From: Absidia repens
Lineage: Eukaryota; Mucoromycota; Mucoromycetes; Mucorales; Cunninghamellaceae
Assembly (NCBI GenBank): GCA_002105175.1
Contig: MCGE01000009.1
Coordinates: forward strand, 682,001 to 746,000
Reading direction: 5' to 3'
DNA: 64,000 nucleotides
The position numbers and the translations under genes were made by a program. Below are positions 50,142 through 60,603 of the stretch, in pieces (position 1 is the stretch's first letter; each line of letters begins with the position of its first letter). A model generated the notes under the pieces. It was not told where the DNA came from. It saw nothing but the letters and a program-made list of their open reading frames with translations, and did not search any database.

Positions 50142-51266
50142 ATGGTTAAATCATCACACAAAAAATATCGGACAAAATCGCTGTTGAAGGACTTGTTGAA
50201 AGGACAAAAGCATCAACAAAAACAACTAGATCAACAAAAAAAGATACTCACAGCCATACAGCTTCAGTTACAACAACTTATATCAAATGGAAGCTCAGCA
50301 AACGAAGGACGAACGACCTCTACCATCAATGACATGAACGGAGGAAGAAACATAGCATCAGGAACAGCATCAACAGCAACGGTACAAGTATCAGAAACAA
50401 TACCAGCACTAGAACCAGGACCAACTCCAACTCCAGAAACAGAAGGGGCAGTCACCACCGACATTGTTACTGATAGTATAGACTATGACGGCGTCATTCC
50501 TTGGCCAAGGTATATGAATAGCAAGCGATCGTGTCGTCTATATGTGCGTGGTATTCCGAAGGATATAGTGGTGAAAGCGGTCAAGAACCATTTAGTAAGG
50601 GGCATTACCATTGATTTCAACGACAAACAAATGAAAGCAGCTTCGCGATCTTCTGATGATGACTTCGCGGAACGACGGGCCCTCCTCGTCTGGCAACGTA
50701 TCGCAAGTGCCACCAAAACCGTTTGCGACCAAGAAGGAACACCTGCTCTGAACGTCTCTTCTCACTTACAACTCCCCGGCGGTTTGACGACACGAATCAT
50801 AGATAAAGTCGAAGCAGCTCTTTTGAAAGACACCATATTGATTGGCAGGGCCGAAGACCACTGGATGGCAAAATACTTTATCTCACGCTATTTGAAAAAT
50901 ACATTGACCAAATGCCGTCGCCTAGGAAAAATGGACGTAAGGGATAAAAAAAGGTGTGTGCATGGGGGGGGGATTAGTAAAGGGCAATTGGATAAATATA
51001 TGCTAATGATATTCTCTTTTTTCTACAAAACCCAAAGCTACTACCAAGGTAACAAAAAAGAGTGGGCCGCAAAATGAGAAGATACTTAGCCCTATTAACA
51101 CATTTAATCTTTCAGTAGTGACGATGGCCAAGTAGAGCAAAATGGACAAGTAGAACCACCGACGGAAGTGGAGCAAAATGGACAAGAGCATTCATCATCG
51201 TCGCTACCGGGATTAGAACAAGAAGGGCAATCATCATGGTCACTACTGGGAATGGTACAACAATAG
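50142..51266 (+). CDS. Unknown protein with N-terminal coiled coil
   Basis: The simplest model has two exons (50142-50953, 51116-51266), giving 320 residues in one frame. An alternative uses donor 50937 and an 11-base exon (51038-51048) and joins the same last exon in the same frame. Residues 1-50 are basic then Gln-rich and helical (KSLLKDLLKGQKHQQKQLDQ). A Thr/Ser/Pro-rich linker follows. About 125-265 is a compact-looking region (SCRLYVRGIPKDIVVKAVKN, then WQRIASATKTVC). The tail repeats EQNGQ and ends in Ser/Gln. I do not recognise the family. It starts shortly after CT-rich leader sequence (50108-50135). It may be a lineage-specific protein. Confidence 0.6.
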
Positions 51267-51889
51267 CAACGAATCACCACGGACTATAACAACATACTTA
51301 TATCTCCGTTTAGTTATTAGTTATTAGGATTAGGATTAGGATCAGAAGATATGTATATATCTACATAATATTATTCCCTTATCATATTACTATTACTACT
51401 GTAGCACCATCAATAAAAAATAAACTATCAGTGCGATTCTCCAAACTTTGTGATTTATGTTTTGGACTCGAAATGGTATGGGTGGGGAAAGGTTGCAGTC
51501 AATATGGATGTTGTGATGGGATTATTCAATGCGGTTTTTGATTTGGCTTTATTAAACCTGACTGTTCATCAAATTGTCCAGGAAATGTTTGTCTTCAAAT
51601 AGCATTGTCGGGGATTGCGTCAAAGAATGGAGACAACGTAGAAAGGCATTTATTTTTTCGTCAATCTTCTGTATTCAAATTGTTTTATTATCAGGTTCCA
51701 AAAACATCATCCAAGAATAGATGGTACCTAACTTACTCTATGACAGTTACATTCAATGCCTTTTTTTTCGAGACCATCGCTGCTATTTCTCAAATCATCT
51801 GAAATCACTCCCGCCTCCTTTTCTTTGGACTCAGTAGACGGAGATTTGAGCATGATGACTAGGCCCTTAATAGGGTTTCTTACAGAAGT

Positions 51890-52985
51890 GCGAAATAGTA
51901 CAGGATGCAAAGGATGTCTGTCTCGGAGATGGTATGATATTTCAAATTCCGCACACGTGAATATTTATTTTCTCCCATTTCTTTATTTTCCCCGCTCTCT
52001 TTCTTTTTTTTTTTTTCCTTCACCATTCAACTTTTTTGATGTTACGTTGGATTTAGATTAGTATCAGGACCAATTTAGAGGCGTTTTCAGCTCAGGGATT
52101 ACAAGATGTATGGGGAAACCCTTTCATTTTGGATTAAGGATTTGGGACCATCATTATTAGTTGATTTTTTGGAGTTGTCATTAGCTTAGTTTGGTGTTAG
52201 ATTGCCATAGTTTGTATCTGCATTTAAATAAAAAAAATGTATCTTTCTATTTGCTTCAATAAAAATGTCCCATTAGTCCCTCTCCTTGTCGTGTGCAATA
52301 GATCCTTTTTTTACTGCGGTCATTTCTTTTACTTAATGTTGCCCGTTGATATGCTTCGACAAAGGGTACCCTTTTAGTCTTTCTGATAAATTACACGGTA
52401 CTATACTGTACAGTATACCAGATCCTTTTTCACCGTTTTCCCTTTAGATTAGTGCTGACCAATCGTCAGTTTTCCCATTAGTCTCCGTTATGCTACCTTT
52501 TTAAGGTCCCGTGTCATAATGAACACCTTCCTCGCCTTAGTATAATATATCAATGTACTCGAATAAAATATACCTTTCTTTAAAAATAAAAACAACCAAC
52601 AACAATAACAACCCCCATTTACTGACCCGTCGAAAATGAACAATATCGTTAATGTGATTATTTTATAATTATCCATCGAACATCTGCTTCATAGTTCACC
52701 CACTCTGACTACTTTTTCTCCCTGAAGAGCAGTGACTTGCAGGCAATTCTTGATCACTTGATATCAAAGATGAAACTATTCCCGTTCTACCATATATATC
52801 AATTTATCGAAAAAGTCAGCCACTATTAGACTGGACATAGTGTATATATCCTCATCGTGGTTTTCATTGCGACCGGTGTGGCTGTAAAGAAAAACATAAA
52901 AACCACCATCAAAAGCATATTAAATTTCAAGAGGATGCCCACCAAAGTTGGAAATAGGACAGACGTCAATACTGATCCTGTTTGT
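51890..52985 (+). repeat. Dispersed non-coding repeat, copy F
   Basis: CACGTG at 51954-51959, core GGATTACAAGATGTATGGGG at 52096-52115 (137 bases apart, one mismatch to copy A). The 3' part shares ACTATTAGACTGGACATAGT (52822-52841) with copies A, C and E. The 5' extension seen in B and C is not evident. Confidence 0.8.
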
Positions 52986-53634
52986 TTTTTTCGTACAAAA
53001 AAAAAAGGGTGATCGGAAAAACTTGGGAGTACGACGGGCTGGCCAAGGGGCCGCCAACCAAAGCAGTAAAATGTTGGAGATGTTGAGTCCATCCCACTAG
53101 GACCTATGTTTCAAACCTCCTCTCCTTCCTGACACACAATAGATCTCTCTCTTTTTTTTTTTTTTTTTTTTTTTTTAGAAAAAAAGGGCGAGATTGTTTT
53201 AATACAGCTTTTTTGTGGATTGACTGTGGAAAGTATGAGTCTCCCCGATCTTCGTCCTATGAAGATAAAAAAGACTTCCTGACGGAGTTTTTTCTAACCA
53301 ATCACGGTACAGACTTCTTTCACAAAAAAGTGGCATGTTCAGAAAAAGAGATCAAAGCGCGCATATCAATTTGACCTCTTTATATCATCAACAGCGTTGC
53401 CCTTTCTATTTTATTTTTCTTAATATAACTCACAAGAAGATGGCACAGTGCCTTAGAAAGGTGTTTGATCCAAAAAAAGGATCTGGTATTTTCTGGATGA
53501 ACAGTATGTATCGGTCATTCCAGTTGAGACATTACTTACAAAAGTAGAACGTCTGCGGACATCCTGTATCTAAAAAAAAAGTAGGTCCATGGTTTCAGAA
53601 AATACAGTACTAAACAGATTTTTTCTAAAGTCAT

Positions 53635-53635
<1 letters not shown>

Positions 53636-53672
<37 letters not shown>
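53636..53672. repeat. Poly-A run of 37 bases
   Basis: Uninterrupted A homopolymer in the gap before the IF1 gene; sequence-length errors are likely here. Confidence 0.9.
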
Positions 53673-53674
<2 letters not shown>

Positions 53675-53895
53675 TCAGGTCACCCACCCATGACCAACAG
53701 TAGATACACAAGACAACATTTTAAATACAAAACAACGAACACGTAACCAGTTCCTTATTGCAAGACAAAGACAATAATCAAATATGAGATATAAGAAAAA
53801 TAACTAGACTACAATTTATTACAATGAATAATAATAATAATAATAACATAAAGAAAATAACAAAGCTAAACTATCTAAAAGAGCACACCATCCGC

Positions 53896-54265
53896 TTATT
53901 TCTTGGATAATTCATTCACCTTTTGTTCGAGGTCTTCAGTAGCCTTCTTGTGCTTGCTTAGTTCTTCACGAAGTAACTTGAGTTTTTCAGCATCCTATGT
54001 AAATTCAAATAACGATAGGTGAGCCTTCATATACCTCATAAATACACAGACACACGCGAGTTATTTGTTTTGTTCCAAGCCCTATCTTTTTTATAGTACT
54101 TACATGAGCACGAGCCCATTGTGTTTCGGCAGCTCTTTCCTTATCGCTAAAACCACCTTTGGATGTCACGGTCGAGCCAGCAGAGCCACTTGATTCACTG
54201 GATGAGAAGCGCTTGGTAGAACGGATCACGTTGGTTCGGAGACGAGCAGCAGATCGGGAGAACAT
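53896..54265 (-). CDS. INH1: Mitochondrial F1F0-ATPase inhibitor IF1
   Basis: Two exons on the minus strand (54265-54104, 53994-53896) give 86 residues, phase 0 at the join. The N-terminus is a mitochondrial presequence (MFSRSAARLRTNVIRSTKRF: Arg/Ser-rich, no acids). The minimal inhibitory helix follows (GGFSDKERAAETQWARAHDA), then a Lys/Glu coiled coil to the end (LREELSKHKKATEDLEQKVN). In the known family the protein binds F1 at low pH or when the membrane potential falls and stops ATP hydrolysis in the matrix. Length fits fungal IF1. A TATA-like element lies about 90 bases upstream. Confidence 0.9.
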
Positions 54266-54781
54266 GTTTATAGAAGAGAGATAGAGAGATGTGTGTTTAA
54301 AAAAAAAAAACGTGTGTGAGAAAAAGAAAGAAAGAAGACGAGATGAGTCGCCCTTTTTATAAACACGGAGTGTCCCTAAAATGTATTCAAATGCCGACCG
54401 AGCCCCGATGGCTACCACGGAAATGGCGCGACAGGGACAGGCAAAACCGCCCCAATATATGAATCATAGGTACGACGCGGAATCCTCACACACACCCTCC
54501 CCTCGCCCAGTGAACCAACCCAAAAATAAAAAAAAAATGGTGTGTTACACTATTGCGGCATTGCCAAAAAATAGTAGTCCGTGTAACCTAGATATCGGAT
54601 AAATTCGTTCGCATTTTGAGTCAACCAACAAAAGGCAAAAGAGGAAGTTAAAAAAAGGTGTTTATTTGGATAAAATATATAGATACAAGTAAAAAGAAGA
54701 AGAAGATAAAAAACACATACACTAATACATGGAATATATAACTAAATACATATATAATAAAAATAAGGAGGAGGACTAAAT
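54266..54781. other. Intergenic region between FAR-GPAT and IF1
   Basis: 516 bases: the promoter of IF1 and the AT-rich 3' region of the fusion gene, both on the minus strand. No exon seen. Confidence 0.55.
54354..54361 (-). promoter_or_regulatory. TATA-like element of the IF1 gene
   Basis: TATAAAAA on the minus strand, about 90 bases before the IF1 start codon. Confidence 0.45.
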
Positions 54782-57700
54782 CTATTTCAAATTGTAAGCT
54801 TCAGATATCCTGCGAAGGGACTTGTCAGCAGCAGTACTACTGGAGGCCACACTATTCACGCGAAGGGCATACACCAATTGGACCAAACCATCTTCAGTAT
54901 CATCCAATTCTACTTTTCGTTTCCTTGCAAAACTGGTATCCACCTGTAAGATTCCCTTGATTTGCTTGAGACATTTTTGGAAGACTTGTGCGTTTTGGAA
55001 ACTTTCGCGTTGTGAAGCCGCACCCAGTCTATAAGAATCAATTTGTTGACATAAATCAGCCATGTTGGAGTTCGCCCGGTTCATTTGGATTTGTGCCATA
55101 AGCGCCTTCTATAGAAGAAAAAGAAACCATGGTAAGCCTCTATGTTATCTTTTTTGTCTTGTTCTTTGCTTACCATCATTCCTTCAGGATCATTGGGTGA
55201 CACTGGAGTCATACCGCCATCGCTATTCTGCCCCGTCAATTCAATCAGAGTTTCAGTGGTAGGTATATTGAGTTCATGAAGTAGGATTTGGGCATCGGGA
55301 GATAACTTTTCTTTGGCTTGGAATTCAGTGAGGAAGCCCATGGACATGAAGACATCCACCGCCATTCGACTTGATTCAGTTGATAACACTTCACGGTAAA
55401 TCGTGCGCCGCCCAGTAATCAGATGTGTGGCGATCCATTGACTAAGCACAGGAACAATGCTACGTGGCAGCGTTGGTACACGTTCTAGCGCCGATAAAGA
55501 GCATGATGTGATCCAGTATGTATCAACCGTTGGGTAGATCAGTGAAGCCAAAAAGATCAATAGTTCATACCGCACAGGGTTGGTTTCCATCGTCACCAAT
55601 AGTGAGAATTGGTCCTTGTTCTTTCGTCGAATCACACCGCTTTTTTCATAATTGTTTAGGATGGTATGGAATTGCTATCAAGAAAAAAAAAAGAAGAGAG
55701 TGGGTATATTGTACGAGGAAAAAAAAAGCACTATGGTTTCTTTTCTTTACCTTATCAATATCCCAATTCAAAACAAATTCTTTTTCCAATAATTGCACCA
55801 GGAATCGGAATCGATCCATGAATTCATCTTCTGTCACAGTGTCTTCAGAGAATGATAAATATACCACACAGAAAAATGCATCCAATAAAAACACATTCAC
55901 TACCTATTTTATCAAAAAAAAAGGCAATAATCAAGAGTGAATAACAATCGATCCAACCATATATTAACAGGATTTTTTTAACTTACTTGATTGGAGTAAT
56001 AGGACAGTGCCATGATGTTGTCAGCGTGGTCATTTACCCTGATGTTGGTATCGTCCGTCATTTCCTTGCCCTCAATAATAAGATTCTTGGATTCATTGAT
56101 TAACCGGAATACAGTAAATATAATGCTTTCCAAATCTTCACCATCTTAACACCCATAGAAAAAAAAAAAAAAACGTCCCAGTCAGTTCCTTGCTGTCCAT
56201 CATTTCACATCGTTTACTTTTTTTGGTATTTTACCTTGCCAATCGATATCATAATGACGGTCCAATGTCTCTTTTCGTAGCCATTCCAACAATTCCTTAA
56301 TTTTGCCCAAGCAAACACCACCTGTCGCTCTTCCATATAAAATAATCGCACACACCAATGAAGGCGGAGTTACCACCAAGGCATCAGATTGATTTTGTTG
56401 GATACGTCGAATAATTTCCGCAGCAATACTTTCTTCGTTTGCATCAGAGGGCCTATGTCCAAAAAAAAAAAAAAAAAAAAAAAAGGAATAAAATGAGTAA
56501 AACACTCCAATTCAATCCATCGTTTAGGAGGAAGATGATTACTTCTGTGATTTGTTCATTTCAGCAGCTACATCTTGGACACTAATCAAGCGACCCATGC
56601 CAATGTGCACACGTCCACATTTCTTGGGTGCTTCGACACCATCCAGTAAACGGTTGCGTTTATCCATTGCTTGACTGGGTCTCAAGACACTAGGCACTGG
56701 CGAAGCAGGGACTTGAGACGAGGACAAAAGAGAAGACGAGTTGGAGGGAGAGACGAGCACATCGTTGGTTTTGCGGGGTTGCTGATCCAACACCTGGTCA
56801 ATAAGGAAACCCAATTCAGGGACCATTTCGTACGAGATATTGATCGGCACTATCATCACATCACGGTGCGTTTTGCGAGGGGAACCAGTTGCACTATCCA
56901 TACTCATCGTTGCGCTTGCCGGTGTGGCTGGTGAGTCGGGCGAATCGGGTGGAGTGCTCATATCCGAGGCTGCTGCTGCTGCGGTCATTTTGTTGATCAA
57001 GGAGGACCGTGATTGATTGGATTGTAATGTCGATTCCATCACCATGTCAATGACTTCATCTTCAAATGCATCCTGATATTTGCCGGTGCGGGATCTTGAT
57101 TTTTCGAGACACATGGATAATGCGCCGTGTTCACGTAGAAGGACTTGTGTGTATGCAGCTGTGACGGCCGAGTTGAGTGGAGAGCGTTGCGACTTGTCTC
57201 TTTTCACATAGTAAGCACCTGCTAAACGATAAAGATCGGAAATAGGACCCAGCTGAGCCATGACTAATAGGACAAAAACAAAAAAGAAAATATGAGACCT
57301 CTACACACTTGATTTTTTTTTCTTTTTGGGGAGGAGTGTACCTTCGTCGCAAACAAGAGCAGGTACAGGTAAATGATAGCGGATGGAGATGTACCATACC
57401 AACAGTGGATCGAGTAAACTTCTTGACACAGGGACATAAACAACACGCTTGCCAATAGTAGAATCACGGATCTAGTAATGGTATAAAAAAAAGTTGAGTT
57501 GCTGTTTTTGGACATAAAAAAACGAATTTGAATGCTTACGTAACGCAGACTTTCTTCACTGATCCGGACACTTTCAAACATATTGTCAAAGAGAGATTTA
57601 AGGAAGGAGCCTGTAAACCATACAAACGTCATTTGTGTCCGTTCACTCATTCGTGCAAGGATTTTCTAATAAAGGTAGAGGAGATAATTAGTATTGATAT

Positions 57701-60603
57701 TTCTTCAAAATACTGTACCTTGCTTTGTTTTATTATTACCATAGCTTCATTGACAGCTGTTTGTTTTGATACACCAGCATTTTGAGTAATCTAAAAGGGC
57801 AACGAAAAAAAAAAAGAAAGATCAGCTATCTCATTTCCATCATACCTGTAATAAAAACTTACTTGATGAATGGCTTGATTGACCCGTTTATCATTCAGCA
57901 CTACCACCTTGACAGCATCATCATTACTTCCGACCTTCTTGCGCCATTTCCCAAGTACTAAGCGTTTATCATGTTCCGCATCAATGACCGTCTGATCTTG
58001 ACACCAATCTTCCAAACTATCATCCACATCCGCCAGCCACGCCGCATCATCCCCACTGGTACCATCACCACCGTTGTCTTGAATCAATAAGTGTTTCAGT
58101 TGATCAATCATACGACCCGTACGTTTGTTGATTTGATCCACAGAATATATTTCGCTCCGGATTTGGTGGTCAATCACATCATGCGTATCGTTGTTTCCAT
58201 GAAGAGCACAGCTCCATCCATCCACTGGCATTGGTAGTCGTGTCTTCGGTTCCATCGCCACAAAATAATGCATCCCATAACTGGCGTTGGTAAAATATGT
58301 CATCCAATAGATCGGATCGGCAGTTTCAGGTACCAAAGCATAAGGGCCAAACGTCTCATTGTCAGGGTCCTCGTGTAGTCGCTGGCCAAGCAGAGTCATG
58401 TTGTCACCACCGCGACGGGACCGTCGTGATGTCTTGTTGTTATTGGTGGTATATGTGCGCATGACATTCGGGGCAAGTCGTGCTGCTTTGTCTACAAATC
58501 GATTCGAGAGGTGTGAGCTTCGATTGCTTGTAGGTCGAGCTGAGCGTCGTTTCGCAGGGTCCATCCCAGTATGTTCAGTGGCAGTTGTAGTGGTAGTAGT
58601 GGCGTTGCCATTGACCATGTAAGTAGAAGCGGCCGATCGTAAAGAGTTCATCACCGTGCGTGCTCGAGATAAGCCTTGTGCGCTTGCTGTAAAGTAGGCG
58701 TTGGAGGGTGCCAATGTCACACCTGTTGTCCGAGTCCAGTAGGATCTCATCGCATCATACGCCAGTTTCCAGGTGATGGCATTCATATCAATGGATGATA
58801 CATGATAAATATAAGGGAAACAATCCGCCGCAGCCACCGTAGATAATGTACGTGAAGATGATTCAGAGGATCGGCCGGTAGATGATTCCTTTACTGTTGC
58901 TGTGGTGTTTGTAGTTGTGGTGGTATTTGCGGTGCCAGTTGAAGAATACGACGATATTGAATCTCGAGCTGTTCCCACTGAAGGTGTAGATGAAGTCCTT
59001 TCAGGTATAGTGTCAGGCGATGTATCGTCCGTTGTTGGAAGTACAAAGTTGGAGGGAGGAATGGCCATGGTGGATGCGCAGGAGAGTATTGTTCGTACAG
59101 CAAAATCCACTGGAATCACATCCGCCGTCACTTCACCATGACCTGTATCAATCACTCGAGTGCCACGTCCAGTCAGCAGTATCACACCATTGGCACCATT
59201 AACATCATCTGCCTAATTGTAAAATCAAAGAACGAGTTAAAATATAGCTAGATGATGGTCAAGGGTTGTTGTTGTCGTTTCTTACCCATCCTTTCAAAGG
59301 TTCAGAAACACTAGGTCCGATATGGCCAAGACGTAAAATACCGATTGGGAATTGCTGGAAGTTACTGAGTTGTTTTTTCCGTGCATCATTGGCCAAGACA
59401 TGTTCAGCAAGAGCCATGGAGAATGAGTATGGGTTTTGATAATAAGGTTTGACTTGATTCATAACGGGTGATTGATCTAATTAGTAAAAAAAAAAAAGTT
59501 AAAACCAAAGCTGCAAAGCCTCATTACAATCATTTATTTTACCTTCTACGTTTGATTCCAAAATATGACCAATGATATCTTCAACAGAAGTATCTTGAGG
59601 CAAGATCCCCACTCGATTATAAGGAATTTGAGTTGCGCCATAGGTTTTCAAAGGAGATAAGTACACAAAAGATGATAATGAACCACATTCATTTGCCAAT
59701 TGAACCATAGAATTTGTCCCTGCAGCATTGACCTAAAAGAGGAGGCACACATTAGTAACGTCACTTTTTCTATCATATTCAGACATACCTTAACTGAGAT
59801 ATCCAAACGTTCATGGGCATCCATATTTCCAGCACAATGGAAGATGACATTAGTATGCTTGACGAGGGTTTTGTGATCCTGTTCTGATAAACCAAGGTTG
59901 TCTTGTAATAAATCACCATGAATGGCCACCACCTTTTCCTTGACAAGTCGATCGAATACTGCAGAACCCATGTGTCGTCGCAAACTAACAAATGCCTAAA
60001 AAGACCAAAAAACAAGGGGGGGGGTTATTAATCGTTTGTCCATCTGCAATAATCCTTTTTTTTTTTTGGTAATCAGTTCGTAATAATTTTTACCTTATTG
60101 GAGAGAATTTCCTCTTGGAGCCGTAGAGTAGGATTTGCGAGTCGACGATGAGAAGGGGCCAATCGAATCAATAGATAAATACAGTCAATGTCTTCATGCA
60201 GAGAATGCAGCAGTTTCCAAAATAATGCCTTGCCAACGAACCCCGTGGCACCAGTAATTAAAATAGATTTGTTGTGATAAAACTGACGCACGTCTTGAGG
60301 TAATATCGATCCAGTTTGCTGTTGAGTGTTGTCGTTTTCTACCTTTCCCTGTTGTTGTTGCTGTGTCTCCTTTTCCTCCATGTCTTCGTCGTCTACTTGG
60401 AGAGGTTCCTCAGTAACCGTGGGTGGATCCAACGTAAGGTCTTGTTCATCGTCCGAGTTGAATTCAGGAATATCATCCATGTCTTTAACCACGTCAAAAA
60501 TCGTTGGCGAGGGAGGTGCGCTGGCGGTTAAAGGGCTGTTCATCACCAAATTCTTGCTTTCCAGGTCAGGTGTTGTAATGGAGATGGTTGGGACGAGTGT
60601 CAT
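54782..60603 (-). CDS. Fatty acyl-CoA reductase/glycerolipid acyltransferase (FAR-GPAT) fusion with altered active sites
   Basis: Fourteen exons on the minus strand give 1,610 residues with all phases closing (60603-60094, 59995-59789, 59732-59543, 59476-59286, 59212-57863, 57790-57740, 57665-57540, 57471-57342, 57263-56543, 56452-56235, 56144-55987, 55903-55751, 55674-55174, 55108-54782). After an acidic, Gln-rich start, residues 112 to about 380 are the NAD(P)-binding reductase domain of the male-sterility type (SILITGATGFVGKALFWKLL; IFHCAGNMDAHERLDISVKV). A C-terminal FAR-like region follows, with Ser/Thr-rich insertions. About 860-1110 is a GPAT/DHAPAT-type acyltransferase: VYVPVSRSLLDPLLVWY, AGAYYVKR, CLEKSRSRTGK, VPINISYE. 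The last 500 residues resemble GPAT C-termini. The reductase YxxxK is Y319-SFS-M323, and the acyltransferase HxxxxD is S891-RSLL-D896. No peroxisomal SKL-type end (it ends in YNLK). Activity is doubtful. Confidence 0.82.

Larger units (their letters stand above)
51267..53895. other. Gene-free gap holding repeat copy F
   Basis: 2.6 kb between two genes with facing 3' ends. Repeat copy F fills about 51890-52985. T and A runs at 53152-53176 and 53636-53672 follow. No supported exon; frames at 53335-53547 and similar are not coding-like. Confidence 0.6.

Noticed and set aside
53335..53547. 70-codon frame before IF1
   Set aside because: No start context, domain or splice partners; lies in A/T-run DNA after repeat copy F.
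58359..59202. Open frames on the + strand inside FAR-GPAT exon 5
   Set aside because: Antisense shadows of a long, well-supported exon.
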